Source: CABMKH01 sp040797625 | Lineage (GTDB): Bacteria; Bacillota; Clostridia; Tissierellales; Tissierellaceae | Assembly (NCBI GenBank): GCA_052067355.1 | Contig: JBQHQH010000012.1 | Span: 1 to 64,000 of the forward strand | Direction of reading: 5' to 3' | DNA length: 64,000 nt | Shown here: positions 52,653 to 62,445 of the stretch, in pieces | Numbering within the stretch: position 1 is the stretch's first letter | How the letters are laid out: every line of letters begins with the position of its first letter | Notes under the pieces: generated by a model | What the model was told of the DNA's origin: nothing | The model's database searches: none | The model's input: the letters and a program-made list of their open reading frames with translations, nothing else | Made by a program: the position numbers and the translations under genes

Positions 52653-53231
52653 ATGGAAAGTATAATATTAGCTTCTTCTTCTCCGCGGAGAAAACAAATC
52701 CTAGAAAAGTATGGATTAAAGCATAGTGTAGTGGAGAGTAAGATAGATGAAAAGATTCATTTGGAAGATAACCCTGAACAAATTGCTATGTCTTTAGCAT
52801 TTGAAAAGGCTTACAATGTAGCCATGGCAAATAGAGAAAGTATTGTAATTGGGGCTGACACTATAGTAGTGTTTGAAAATCAGGTGTTAGGTAAACCTAG
52901 GGATGAACTAGATGCCATGAGGATTTTAAACTTATTAAGTGGGAAGGAGCATGTGGTAATTACAGGCATAAGCCTGTTGAATTTAAAAAAAGAGATAAAG
53001 ATTGTGGATTTTGAAAGAACTATAGTTAAATTTAGAGAACTAGATGATGATATTATTAATAGATATATAGACACTAGGGAGCCCTTTGACAAAGCAGGGG
53101 CTTATGGAATTCAAGGATATGGTGCATTATTTGTTGAAAAGATAGATGGATGCTATTATAATGTGATAGGATTACCTTTAGGTAAATTAAGTCAGTTATT
53201 ATATAGATATTTCAATATAAGCATAATATAA
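52653..53231 (+). CDS. maf: Maf family nucleotide pyrophosphatase
   Basis: 192 residues. Hydrolyses non-canonical or pyrimidine nucleoside triphosphates and is linked to septum and cell-shape gene clusters. The opening ILASSSPRRKQIL is the Maf signature. SIVIGADTIVVFENQVLGKP (about residues 64-83) and DKAGAYGIQGYGALF (about 148-162) supply catalytic residues. It lies 12 nt after the previous gene and is followed by radC and mreBCD, the usual shape-gene neighbourhood. Confidence 0.93.
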   Translation: MESIILASSSPRRKQILEKYGLKHSVVESKIDEKIHLEDNPEQIAMSLAFEKAYNVAMANRESIVIGADTIVVFENQVLGKPRDELDAMRILNLLSGKEHVVITGISLLNLKKEIKIVDFERTIVKFRELDDDIINRYIDTREPFDKAGAYGIQGYGALFVEKIDGCYYNVIGLPLGKLSQLLYRYFNISII

Positions 53232-53248
53232 TTAGGTGGGTGGATTAT

Positions 53249-53956
53249 GTGAACGACAAATTGCACAATGATAGAGATTATACTATTAAAGATTTGCCTA
53301 TTAGTGAAAGACCTAGAGAAAAACTTTATAGTTATGGAGTTGAATCCTTATCTAATGCAGAATTGTTGGCTATAATAATAAGAACAGGCCACAAGGAGGA
53401 CACTGCTATAGATGTAGCACAGAGAATTTTAAACATGGATAATAGAGGATTAGCTCATTTAGTAGATGTTACCCTTGAGCAATTAATGGAAGTTAAAGGA
53501 ATTGGAAAATGTAAAGCTGCTCAAATTTTAGCTGCTATAGAGATAGGAAAGAGGCTAAATAGATGGGAGATACATGATAAGATTAGAGTAAACTCACCAA
53601 TAGTCTTAGTAAATCTGTTGATGGATGAGATGAGATTCTTAAATAAGGAATATTTTAATATAGCTATTTTAGACACTAAAAATCAGATTCTTGCAGTTGA
53701 AAATATATCCATAGGAACTCTAAACGCCTCAATAGTACATCCCCGTGATGTGTTTAATATTGCCATTAAGAGAAATGCTAATTCTATAATATTAGTACAT
53801 AATCATCCTAGTGGAGATCCACAGCCTAGTAATGAAGATATAAATATTACACATAGATTAATAGAAGTTGGAAAGTTAGTTGGGATAAGAGTATTGGATC
53901 ATATAATTATTGGTGATAATAGGTATACAAGCTTTAAGGAGAAGAACTTAATTTAA
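53249..53956 (+). CDS. radC: RadC family JAMM/MPN protein
   Basis: About 235 residues. N-terminal helix-hairpin-helix part (VKGIGKCKAAQILAAIEIG), then a JAMM metalloprotease-like domain with the zinc motif LVHNHPSGDPQPSNED (about 175-190). Despite the name, its role in repair is doubtful and its activity is unknown. I use GTG 53249, which has aggtggg 8 nt upstream. A GTG at 53240 lies inside that site. Located between maf and mreB as in many Firmicutes. Confidence 0.9.
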   Translation: MNDKLHNDRDYTIKDLPISERPREKLYSYGVESLSNAELLAIIIRTGHKEDTAIDVAQRILNMDNRGLAHLVDVTLEQLMEVKGIGKCKAAQILAAIEIGKRLNRWEIHDKIRVNSPIVLVNLLMDEMRFLNKEYFNIAILDTKNQILAVENISIGTLNASIVHPRDVFNIAIKRNANSIILVHNHPSGDPQPSNEDINITHRLIEVGKLVGIRVLDHIIIGDNRYTSFKEKNLI

Positions 53957-53977
53957 AGTCAGGAAGGAGAAAATAGC

Positions 53978-55009
53978 ATGGGATTCTTTAATTTATTTAA
54001 TAAGGATATGGGAATAGATTTAGGTACTGCAAATACTTTAGTTTATATAAAAGGCAGAGAAATAGTGACTAGGGAGCCATCTGTAGTTGCTATACAGACA
54101 AATACAAAGCAAGTTTTAGCTGTTGGAGAAGAAGCAAAGAAGATGATAGGTAGAACACCAGGAAATATAGTTGCTATCAGACCTTTAAAAGATGGTGTAA
54201 TTGCAGATTTTGATGTTACACAAAATATGTTAAAGTATTTTATTAGAAAAGCTTATAATAGGAAGTCGCTTTTTCAACCTAGAGTAGTAGTCTGTGTGCC
54301 TAGCGGTGTTACAGAGGTAGAGAAAAGAGCAGTAGAAGAAGCAGCCATACATGCAGGTGCTAGAGATGCATATTTGATTGAAGAACCCATGGCAGCTGCC
54401 ATAGGAGCAGGTTTACCTGTTCAAGAGGCTACAGGTAGCCTAATAGTAGATATTGGTGGAGGAACTACAGAGGTAGCAGTCATTTCATTAGGTGGTATTG
54501 TAACTAGCAAATCCATTAGAGTAGGTGGAGATGAACTAGATGATTCTATAGTGAACTATATTAAAAAAGAGTATAGCTTGATGATTGGTGAGAGGACTGC
54601 TGAAGAGATAAAAATAAATATAGGTTCTGCAGATGCAGAATCAGAGCCAATATCCATGGATATAAGGGGACGAGACTTGATTAGTGGACTTCCTAAGACC
54701 ATAGAAGTCACATCTTCTGAAATTCATACAGCTATGAAAGAGCCGATTTATAGTATTATTGAAGCTATAAAATCTACTTTGGAAAAGACACCACCAGAAC
54801 TTGCAGCAGATATTATGGAGCAAGGTATTGTAATAACAGGTGGGGGAGCTTTATTAGATGGTATAGATCGTATAATAATTAGAGAAACTGGGATGCCAGT
54901 CAAGATAGCTGAAAATCCTCTAGATTGTGTTGCAATTGGTACTGGTATAGCTTTAGATAGTATAGAGGTGTTAAAGAAGACTGTTTATACTAGTAAAAGA
55001 ATAGGTTAG
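53978..55009 (+). CDS. mreB: Rod-shape determining actin homologue MreB
   Basis: 343 residues. Forms membrane-associated filaments that guide lateral wall synthesis. Phosphate 1 loop GIDLGTANTLVYI is at about residues 11-23. IVDIGGGTTEVAV (about 158-170) and ITGGGALLDG (about 286-295) complete the ATP site. The N-terminal MGFFNLFNKD is amphipathic and probably the membrane anchor. SD ggaagga precedes the ATG. The start of the mre operon in the narrow sense. Confidence 0.96.
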   Translation: MGFFNLFNKDMGIDLGTANTLVYIKGREIVTREPSVVAIQTNTKQVLAVGEEAKKMIGRTPGNIVAIRPLKDGVIADFDVTQNMLKYFIRKAYNRKSLFQPRVVVCVPSGVTEVEKRAVEEAAIHAGARDAYLIEEPMAAAIGAGLPVQEATGSLIVDIGGGTTEVAVISLGGIVTSKSIRVGGDELDDSIVNYIKKEYSLMIGERTAEEIKINIGSADAESEPISMDIRGRDLISGLPKTIEVTSSEIHTAMKEPIYSIIEAIKSTLEKTPPELAADIMEQGIVITGGGALLDGIDRIIIRETGMPVKIAENPLDCVAIGTGIALDSIEVLKKTVYTSKRIG

Positions 55010-55020
55010 ATGGTGATAAT

Positions 55021-55887
55021 ATGTATTTTTTAAAAAAATACAAAGATAGAATGATGGTAACAGCTGTTGCTATCATTCTAATTGTTATAATTGGTATTAC
55101 CAGTGTTGATAGATTATCCTTTGCTGAACCTGAAAAGGTTATGAGCAAGCCTGAAAAGGTCATGGGAAATTTGCTTACACCTATAAGCAAGTTTACTTTT
55201 AATATGGGGAAAAAGGTGTCAAATTTTTGGGGGACAATTAAAAATCTATCTAAGATACTTCAAGAAAATGAAGCGTTGAATGTTGAAATAGCAGAGCTGA
55301 AGGAAAGAAATAGAGATTTGGAGAATATTATAGGCAAGTCTGATTATCTTAAAAATGAAGCAGAGCTATTGTTAAATACGGAACATAACCTTATCTCGGG
55401 ACAAGTTATCAGCAAAGAACCAGGAAACTGGTATTATAACTTTAACATAGATAAAGGATCCAATCATGGGATAAAAAAAGGTGCAACTGTTATACAAGGT
55501 ATAGAAACGGAAAAGGGAGTTGTGAAAGAGGGAATAGTTGGTCGTGTATCAGATGTAGGAGATAATTGGGCAAAAGTAATTTCCATAGTAGATGAATTAA
55601 ATCGTGTCTCTTTTAAGATCATCAGAACTCAAGATGGAGGTATAGTTTCTGGTAGTATAGACGGTACAGACAGGACCTTGAGTGGCTATCTATTTGATAG
55701 TAAGGCCGACGTAATAGTGGGAGATAAGCTATATACATCTGGGCTAGGAAAGACCTTTGCAAAGGATATCTATATAGGAGAAGTGGAAGAAGTAATAGAA
55801 CTTGAAGAGGAATTGATGAAGAAGATCGTCGTTAAACCAGCTATTAATTTTAAAAAATTATATAGGGTTTTTGTCATTTTGGATTGA
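55021..55887 (+). CDS. mreC: Rod-shape determining protein MreC
   Basis: 288 residues: one membrane helix (about 10-28), a coiled coil (about 75-115, ENEALNVEIAELKERNRDLE), then the two beta-barrel domains outside the cell, beginning GQVISKEPGNWYYNFNIDKG. It links MreB to penicillin-binding proteins. It starts 12 nt after mreB. Its end may overlap the open frame of mreD. Confidence 0.94.
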   Translation: MYFLKKYKDRMMVTAVAIILIVIIGITSVDRLSFAEPEKVMSKPEKVMGNLLTPISKFTFNMGKKVSNFWGTIKNLSKILQENEALNVEIAELKERNRDLENIIGKSDYLKNEAELLLNTEHNLISGQVISKEPGNWYYNFNIDKGSNHGIKKGATVIQGIETEKGVVKEGIVGRVSDVGDNWAKVISIVDELNRVSFKIIRTQDGGIVSGSIDGTDRTLSGYLFDSKADVIVGDKLYTSGLGKTFAKDIYIGEVEEVIELEEELMKKIVVKPAINFKKLYRVFVILD

Positions 55888-55900
55888 TTGGGGGATACAA

Positions 55901-56401
55901 TTGACCATTATCATATTTGCTTTAATTATTATAGTCAATATAGTTTTACAGAGTACTATATTGCCATATTTCAACATATTTGGAATAGTTCCTAATACTG
56001 CACTGGTAATAGTAGTGACCATTTCTCTATTAAGAGGTAAGTATTATGGGAGTTTTTTTGGGCTTTGTACTGGAGTAGTACAAGATATCCTATTTGGATA
56101 TGCAATTGGAGTAAATGGACTTATATATTTTCTAATGGGATATATGATAGGTACTATACAAAAAAACTTAGATACAGAAAACAAGGTTATTCCAGTGATG
56201 TGTTCAGCATTAAGTACAATTTTTTATAATTTCTCATATTTTCTATTGATGTTTTTCCTATCTAGAAATATACCTATTCCTATTATGTTGAAGAATGTCT
56301 TTTCTTTAGAAATATTATATAATAGTATATTATCTATATTTATTTATAAATTGTTTTCTAGGTTTTTTGTTGTACCTTCCTTAAAGTTTAAGAGACGGTA
56401 G
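55901..56401 (+). CDS. mreD: Rod-shape determining protein MreD
   Basis: About 166 residues, nearly all hydrophobic, with about five helices. Family segments: LPYFNIFGIVPNTALVIVV and YGSFFGLCTGVVQDILFGYA. The start TTG 55901 has ggggg 6 nt upstream. The frame is open from 55871 inside mreC but has no site there. It completes MreBCD and precedes the transpeptidase gene. Confidence 0.9.
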   Translation: MTIIIFALIIIVNIVLQSTILPYFNIFGIVPNTALVIVVTISLLRGKYYGSFFGLCTGVVQDILFGYAIGVNGLIYFLMGYMIGTIQKNLDTENKVIPVMCSALSTIFYNFSYFLLMFFLSRNIPIPIMLKNVFSLEILYNSILSIFIYKLFSRFFVVPSLKFKRR

Positions 56402-56412
56402 AGGTGTTTTAA

Positions 56413-59400
56413 TTGAACTTAATTGAGAAAATCAAAAACAGATATAATATAATTACACTTATATTGGCTATTTTGATATTTGTCTTATCCTTTAGATTGG
56501 CAACATTGACAATTGCACAGGGGGATCACTATAGACATATTTCAGATAACAATAGATTAAAAGAAGTATATACTACAGCTCCCAGAGGTGAAATAAGGGA
56601 TAGACATGGAAGACTATTAGCTGGAAATATGCCTAGCTTTACAGTGCAATTATTTAAAGATGAATTAAATCTATATGATCGTAAGGAGAAGAATAAGGCT
56701 TTTCTTGACTTAATAAGACTTCTAGAAGAAGATGGGGTGAACTATATTGATGAGTTTCCCATAGAGTTAAATACTTTTAAATATGAGACAGAAAATGATT
56801 ATATGGTTGAAAATCAAGGGCCATTAGACAAGGCTATAGATATTATAATTGAGAATAATCTATTGGAAAGGATATTAAATTCCTACTATATACATAAAGA
56901 TTATCCAGAACACTATCAGTTTATTACGGCAAATAGAGGAATTAATGCGTTAAAATCTAAGGGATTAGATGTTCCTATAAATACAAGAGTATCAGATGGA
57001 CAGTTTATCATGGAGTTTGATAATAATAAGGATATAGAATCTTGGAAATTAGCAAATGGCATAGGGACTTTTGCGACTCCAATGGAATCCTTAAAACGTT
57101 TGATAAATAATGATAAAAATATAATTAGAAAGATAATAGATCACTCAATAGCTAGAAGTTTGGTATTTGATATTTTAAAGGAGAAGAACCTTGAGGATAA
57201 TTTAAAACTTGAAGAATATTCTATTTCATATATGAATGACTATTTAAATCAAAAGAGAGCATTGATGAGAATATATCCTGAAGTTACTATGGAAACCAGT
57301 GCGGAGGATGACTTTGTCAACATATTTATAAGGGTATCTTTGAAGAATTTTTTAGAGAAAAGCTATAATATAGGAAAGGAAAAGAACGAAATAGTTTTGC
57401 CAGGGAAGATACTTTTAGATATGTTAGCGGAAAAGCAGATAGACGTACCTATTGATGTAGGAATAGGAGAAGATGGTAGTACTGTAGTATATACCTATAT
57501 TGGAGAAAAGGATATAGGAGATGAGAACCTAGTAGATTTACTTATTAGATATGGCAGACAATCCAATATGCTTCCAAAGTTCATAACTAGTGATAAAATT
57601 AAATCTTTGGCACAGACACAGCTATTAAATGATGGAGTAAATCCAAAGATTTCAATAGCCAAAGAAGAGATTGAATATGTGGATATCAATAATTTAAATA
57701 GCTTCTATACTAGTAATAATATAGAAGAAAGTAGTACAGTAGAAGAAGCATTTAATAGTCTAAAAAAGAGCTATGATCTTGATGAAAACTTGAGTAAATA
57801 TGAAGTAAGACCTATCTTTATTCTATATAATCAGCTAAGAAAACAAGGCTATCTAGCATATAGACCCATAAATATAGCATATGGAATCAAAGATTCTACA
57901 GTAGCTAAGATAGAAGAGGGACTGATGGAAGTTCCAGGTATAAAGGTATCTATAGAGCCTGTTAGATATTATCCAGAAGGTAGTACTGCAGCTCATATAT
58001 TGGGATATCTAGGTAAGATAAGTCAGACTAGTGAGATTAAAAAATATGTTGAAGAAAAACAATATTCTCCTAATGCTCTAATTGGAAAGACAGGAATTGA
58101 AGAGAGCTTTGAAGAGAGATTGAGTGGTACAAGTGGAATAAAGAAAGTTCAAGTAGATTCTGTAGGAAATACGACTAGTGTATTGGAAGAAAAAAAGCCA
58201 ATTCCAGGAGATAATATATATTTGACTCTAGATTTAAAACTTCAAAAAGTAGCAGAAGAGGCATTGGAGCAGACATTGAAGGAATTAAGTCGTGGTGGAA
58301 CATATAAAAGTCAGTGGGGAGATTTTAAGTTTGGAATACATAGGGCAAAGAATAGACCTTATTATAAGGCCAATTCTGGTGCAGTAGTAGCAATAGATGT
58401 AAAGACTGGACAGGTACTAGCCTTAGCCAGCTATCCTGCATATGATCCAAACCTATTTGCAACAGGTATATCTAACACAGATTGGCGTAGTCTCTTTCCT
58501 GAAAATGAAAAAGATTTGATGGCTCCAAGACCGTTGTATAATATAGCTACTCAGACAGCAGTTCAACCAGGGTCTATCTTCAAGATGGTTACTGGATTGG
58601 CAGCTTTAGAAAATGGACTTAGCCCAAATAAGAAGATTAGAGATATGGGATCTATTGAAATTGGAAATGATCCTTTCAGATGTCTGCTTTGGACTCAGAG
58701 TAGAAGAACTCATGGATATGAAAATCTATATGAGGCCTTAAGAGACTCATGCAACTATTATTTCTATACATTGGCCTTGGGGAAAAATCAAAAAACTAAT
58801 GAATCTTTGGGAATGAAAGTTACCATAGAAGATATTGTAGATCTATCAAAGAAACTAGGACTTAATGACAAAACTGGTATTGAAATCAATATACCGGCAG
58901 AGGTGTCTGGAGGAGTGCCTAACCCACAGAAAAAGATTATAAATACTAAGGCTCTTTTAAAGTCGTATTTAAATAAAAATATAGAGAAATATTTAAAAGA
59001 AGATGTAGATTTGGATGATGAGGAAAAGGAAAAGGCAATAGATGAAATCATCAGTTGGACTGAATATGAAGTACCTTTAACTCGTGGAGAGGTAGTTAGA
59101 AGATTAGATAAACTTGGAATCTCATCAGAGAAGAGGCTGCCTGGAGATAAAGAAGGTCTTGCAGATAAGATAAAATACACCTATCTGAATTTTGCTAAAT
59201 GGAATATAACAGATACTTTAAATGTAACCATAGGTCAGGGTGAAAACTCTTATACTCCTATACAAATGGCTAACTATATGGCTATTATAGCCAATGGCGG
59301 ATACAAGCATCAACTAACTCTAATAGACAATATTAAAAATTACAATAATTCTAAGATAAACTATATGCATCAACCTAATCCAGAGAGGATAGAGTTAAAT

Positions 59401-59748
59401 GACTATGAAAACTTGGAGCATGTAAAGAAGGGCATGTATTTAGTATCTAAGGATGGAGCATATAGAAGTATATTTCAAAAATTTCCAGTGGAAGTAGGGA
59501 GTAAGACAGGTACTGCAGAGAGAAGTGGTATCAATCCAGCTACAGGTGATACCTATGATGACTTTGCGTGGTTTGTTGGATTTGCACCATATGATGAACC
59601 AGAGATAGCTGTGGCAGCTGTTATATTTCAAGGAGGTAGTGGTGGATATGCTGGTCCCCTAGTAAGGGATATCATTGCAGAATATCTAGGACTAAATAAA
59701 ACTGAAATACAAGAGAGTTTGCCATATGAAAATTTTCTATCTAGATGA
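56413..59748 (+). CDS. Penicillin-binding protein 2 (elongation transpeptidase), unusually long
   Basis: 1111 residues, longer than the ~600-900 typical of PBP2. One N-terminal membrane helix (about 13-33) is followed by the dimerisation domain beginning APRGEIRDRHGRLLAG. The catalytic motifs are QPGSIFKMVTG (SxxK, about residue 719), RDSCNYYF (SxN, about 778) and GSKTGTAE (KTG, about 1027). An extra ~350-residue region between the dimerisation part and the transpeptidase explains the length. Another insertion of about 90 charged residues follows the SxN motif. It cross-links lateral wall peptidoglycan with MreBCD. TTG start with SD gaggtg. Confidence 0.92.
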   Translation: MNLIEKIKNRYNIITLILAILIFVLSFRLATLTIAQGDHYRHISDNNRLKEVYTTAPRGEIRDRHGRLLAGNMPSFTVQLFKDELNLYDRKEKNKAFLDLIRLLEEDGVNYIDEFPIELNTFKYETENDYMVENQGPLDKAIDIIIENNLLERILNSYYIHKDYPEHYQFITANRGINALKSKGLDVPINTRVSDGQFIMEFDNNKDIESWKLANGIGTFATPMESLKRLINNDKNIIRKIIDHSIARSLVFDILKEKNLEDNLKLEEYSISYMNDYLNQKRALMRIYPEVTMETSAEDDFVNIFIRVSLKNFLEKSYNIGKEKNEIVLPGKILLDMLAEKQIDVPIDVGIGEDGSTVVYTYIGEKDIGDENLVDLLIRYGRQSNMLPKFITSDKIKSLAQTQLLNDGVNPKISIAKEEIEYVDINNLNSFYTSNNIEESSTVEEAFNSLKKSYDLDENLSKYEVRPIFILYNQLRKQGYLAYRPINIAYGIKDSTVAKIEEGLMEVPGIKVSIEPVRYYPEGSTAAHILGYLGKISQTSEIKKYVEEKQYSPNALIGKTGIEESFEERLSGTSGIKKVQVDSVGNTTSVLEEKKPIPGDNIYLTLDLKLQKVAEEALEQTLKELSRGGTYKSQWGDFKFGIHRAKNRPYYKANSGAVVAIDVKTGQVLALASYPAYDPNLFATGISNTDWRSLFPENEKDLMAPRPLYNIATQTAVQPGSIFKMVTGLAALENGLSPNKKIRDMGSIEIGNDPFRCLLWTQSRRTHGYENLYEALRDSCNYYFYTLALGKNQKTNESLGMKVTIEDIVDLSKKLGLNDKTGIEINIPAEVSGGVPNPQKKIINTKALLKSYLNKNIEKYLKEDVDLDDEEKEKAIDEIISWTEYEVPLTRGEVVRRLDKLGISSEKRLPGDKEGLADKIKYTYLNFAKWNITDTLNVTIGQGENSYTPIQMANYMAIIANGGYKHQLTLIDNIKNYNNSKINYMHQPNPERIELNDYENLEHVKKGMYLVSKDGAYRSIFQKFPVEVGSKTGTAERSGINPATGDTYDDFAWFVGFAPYDEPEIAVAAVIFQGGSGGYAGPLVRDIIAEYLGLNKTEIQESLPYENFLSR

Positions 59749-59796
59749 TTTTAATACTATCTAATGCATAAATAAAGAAATTGTAGACGTATATTG

Positions 59797-60486
59797 ATGG
59801 AGGTTAAATTTAAAGTGAAAGGTGAGGTTATTGCATTTAGGGGAATTACAGATGGAGTATATTTAGAGATTAAGGGAAATGACTTTAAGCTTATAAGAGA
59901 AGAACTCCATAAAAAGATAAGTAGTTTTTTAGAGTTCTTTCAGGGAGTAAGATTTTTAGGTGTCAAAGGTAAAGAACTGACTGATAGGCAAATTCTTGAA
60001 ATTGGTCTTATATTAAAATATAAATATGATTTTGATATATCTTTAGAGGATTTATTGCCTAGTATTAAGGAATTTATAGATAGTAATGATTTAGATAATG
60101 AAGTAGATAATGAAGAAATTAAATTGTCTGATTCTGAGGTTATTGAAGAAGATATGACGAAGTTTGTATATGGAACACTTAGGTCTGGACAGATAGTAGA
60201 ATATAGTGGTAATATCGTAGTAGTAGGAGATGTAAATCCTGGTGGATTATTAAAAGCCAAGGGAAATATTATAGTTCTTGGTACCCTTAGGGGTGTAGCC
60301 CATGCAGGTATATATGGCAATATCAATGCCATAGTTGCAGCTTATAATCTAATACCTACACAGTTGAGAATAGCGGATCTTATAGTCAGAGCACCTGATG
60401 GTGATATGCCACAATATAAATTACCAGAGGTAGCTAGGATCTACAATGGAGAAGTAATCATCGAACCATATTTGCCAAATAAATAA
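59797..60486 (+). CDS. minC: Septum site-determining protein MinC
   Basis: FtsZ inhibitor of the Min system, about 229 residues. The N-terminal domain (about 1-105) is followed by an acidic linker and the C-terminal beta-helix domain, with RSGQIVEYSGNIVVVGDVNPGG (from about residue 128) and GTLRGVAHAG, the MinD-binding region. The start is uncertain: ATG 59797 has no upstream SD, whereas GTG 59815 has ggagg 11 nt before it and would give a protein six residues shorter. minD and minE follow in order. Confidence 0.92.
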   Translation: MEVKFKVKGEVIAFRGITDGVYLEIKGNDFKLIREELHKKISSFLEFFQGVRFLGVKGKELTDRQILEIGLILKYKYDFDISLEDLLPSIKEFIDSNDLDNEVDNEEIKLSDSEVIEEDMTKFVYGTLRSGQIVEYSGNIVVVGDVNPGGLLKAKGNIIVLGTLRGVAHAGIYGNINAIVAAYNLIPTQLRIADLIVRAPDGDMPQYKLPEVARIYNGEVIIEPYLPNK

Positions 60487-60501
60487 GGGGGAGGAGATCA
60501 A

Positions 60502-61314
60502 ATGGATAATCAAAAAAAAGGAACAGCCATAGTCATTACCTCGGGAAAAGGAGGAGTTGGAAAGACCACTACTAGCGCCAATATAGGGACAGGCTTAGCT
60601 ATGATGGGAAAATCTGTTGTAGTTTTAGATGCAGATGTTGGTTTGAGAAATCTAGATGTGGTCTTAGGCCTAGAAAATAGGATAGTATATGACTTAGTAG
60701 ATGTAGTAGAAAAAAATTGTAGATTAAAACAGGGATTAATCAGGGATAAGAGATTTGAAAAATTGTATCTATTACCAGCAGCTCAGACAAAGGACAAGTC
60801 AGCCATAAAACCTGAGCAGATGATGGAATTAGTAGGAGAGCTTAAAGAAGAATTTGACTATATTATAATTGATTCTCCAGCAGGTATAGAACAGGGATTT
60901 CAATATTCAATAGCTGGTGCAGACGAGGCTTTTATAGTTACTACTCCAGAGATTTCAGCAGTAAGAGATGCAGATAGAGTTATAGGGATATTGGAAGCTA
61001 AGGGAATACATAAACCTAAGCTTATAATAAATAGAATAAGGCATGAGATGGTTAAAAGAGGGGACATGATGAATATGGATGATATAGTAGACATCCTTGC
61101 CATAGATCTAATGGGTATAGTCCCTGATGATGAAGAAATAGTCATATCTACTAATAAAGGGGAGCCAGCAGTTATAGAGGGGAAATCTTTAGCTGGTAAG
61201 GCATATATGAATATTACAAGGAGGATTATGGGAGAAGAAGTAGAACTACTAGATTTAGAGCAAGATGATGAGAGTAAATTTAGTAAAATTCTCAAGGTAT
61301 TGTTTGGGAAATAG
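60502..61314 (+). CDS. minD: Septum site-determining ATPase MinD
   Basis: 270 residues. Deviant Walker A SGKGGVGKTTTSANIG (about residues 14-29), VVLDADVGLRNLD (switch I region) and DSPAGIEQGF (switch II). The C-terminal amphipathic helix KFSKILKVLFGK is the membrane-targeting sequence. SD gggggagg precedes the ATG. It recruits MinC and is displaced by MinE. Confidence 0.96.
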   Translation: MDNQKKGTAIVITSGKGGVGKTTTSANIGTGLAMMGKSVVVLDADVGLRNLDVVLGLENRIVYDLVDVVEKNCRLKQGLIRDKRFEKLYLLPAAQTKDKSAIKPEQMMELVGELKEEFDYIIIDSPAGIEQGFQYSIAGADEAFIVTTPEISAVRDADRVIGILEAKGIHKPKLIINRIRHEMVKRGDMMNMDDIVDILAIDLMGIVPDDEEIVISTNKGEPAVIEGKSLAGKAYMNITRRIMGEEVELLDLEQDDESKFSKILKVLFGK

Positions 61315-61325
61315 GGGGGATAGTC

Positions 61326-61607
61326 TTGGATTTTCTAAAGATATTTAATAGGGATAAAGAAAAGAGCAAAAATATTGCTAAGGAAAGACTTAAACTTGTA
61401 TTAGTTCACGATCGTTCCGATCTATCACCTAAGCTTTTAGATATGATTAAGGGCGATATAATCAGAGTAATATCAGAGTATGTAGATATAGATGAAGAAG
61501 GGCTAGATATTAAATTAACTAGGATGAAGAAAGATGTAGATGCTTCTCCAATGTCAGCTTTGGTGGCAAATATACCTATAACAAAGATTAAAGATAAAGA
61601 TAAATAA
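61326..61607 (+). CDS. minE: Cell division topological specificity factor MinE
   Basis: 93 residues. N-terminal membrane/MinD-binding segment MDFLKIFNRDKEKSKNIAKE, then KERLKLVLVHDRSDLSP and the dimerisation part VISEYVDIDEEGLDI. It drives pole-to-pole oscillation of MinD, so this rod cell uses the MinE type of control and not only DivIVA. TTG start at 61326 with SD ggggga. Confidence 0.93.
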   Translation: MDFLKIFNRDKEKSKNIAKERLKLVLVHDRSDLSPKLLDMIKGDIIRVISEYVDIDEEGLDIKLTRMKKDVDASPMSALVANIPITKIKDKDK

Positions 61608-61702
61608 TATCAAAACTTCTTTGAGTATTGTGTTGGTCAGATAAAAATATGGAATAAAACCTGATCTTATTAAATATCCTTATTATTAAGGTAGGTGATA
61701 AG

Positions 61703-62362
61703 ATGAGGACCAAAACAGGTGGTAATACTACTAAGCTAAATTTAAAAAAACCACAATACTTAAAGAAGTTTATGTTCAAATCTATTGCAGTGATATGTAT
61801 TTTGTCATTGACAATGTTTTTAAAGAAGTTTAATTTTAGACAAACTAACGCTATTCTAAACGTAGTGAAGGAAAATATTCAATATGAATTTAGTTTAAAA
61901 GATGATGGAAAGAAGATATTCCGCAAAATACAAGGATTTGCAATGAATTCTATGGAAAAAATAGCTGTATTTAATCCTATGACAAAAATAGACAAGTATC
62001 CCTCACCTATTCAGGGAAAAGTATTTAAACAATATGATAAAGATACAAATCAAGGTATAGATATTAAGGCTACTTTAAGTGATGAAGAACCTGTATCTGT
62101 CACCGAAGGAATTGTTAAAAATATTGAACAAAAGGATAAAAAAGGGTATTATATAACGGTTCAAAATGGGAATATGGATTATGTATATGGGTACCTTTCA
62201 AAGCCTTATGTATCAAAAGGAGATAGTGTGTCTGTAGGACAGCCAATAGGAGGATTAGGTACAAATGTAGATGGTCATAAATATTTAAGATTTGAAATAT
62301 GGATTGATGGCTCATCAGTAGATCCATTATACTATATTGATATGAATAGTATGCCTCAGTAA
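61703..62362 (+). CDS. Degenerate M23 peptidase-like protein, SpoIVFA-type
   Basis: 219 residues. One membrane helix (about 25-42), a linker, then a LytM/M23-like fold from about residue 105 (PSPIQGKVFKQYDKDTNQGI). Catalytic LytM enzymes have H-x-G-x-D and H-x-H zinc ligands. Here the first region reads NQGIDI, without the histidine, and the second reads YVYGYL, without either histidine, so it is unlikely to cleave peptidoglycan. Location after minCDE and the degenerate domain match SpoIVFA, which controls the SpoIVFB protease in sporulation. No M50 protease gene follows, which is unusual. SD aggtga precedes the ATG. Confidence 0.8.
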   Translation: MRTKTGGNTTKLNLKKPQYLKKFMFKSIAVICILSLTMFLKKFNFRQTNAILNVVKENIQYEFSLKDDGKKIFRKIQGFAMNSMEKIAVFNPMTKIDKYPSPIQGKVFKQYDKDTNQGIDIKATLSDEEPVSVTEGIVKNIEQKDKKGYYITVQNGNMDYVYGYLSKPYVSKGDSVSVGQPIGGLGTNVDGHKYLRFEIWIDGSSVDPLYYIDMNSMPQ

Positions 62363-62384
62363 AAATACTGAGGTTATTATTTTG
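62354..62384 (+). terminator. Hairpin overlapping the stop of the M23-like gene
   Basis: Stem cctcagt / actgagg (62354-62360, 62367-62373) with loop aaaaat, then a T-rich but interrupted tract. Confidence 0.55.
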
Positions 62385-62445
62385 TATACTAATGGTGGAA
62401 AAAGTGATAATATAGTTGTAATGCTTATGATGAAAGGTGATAATA

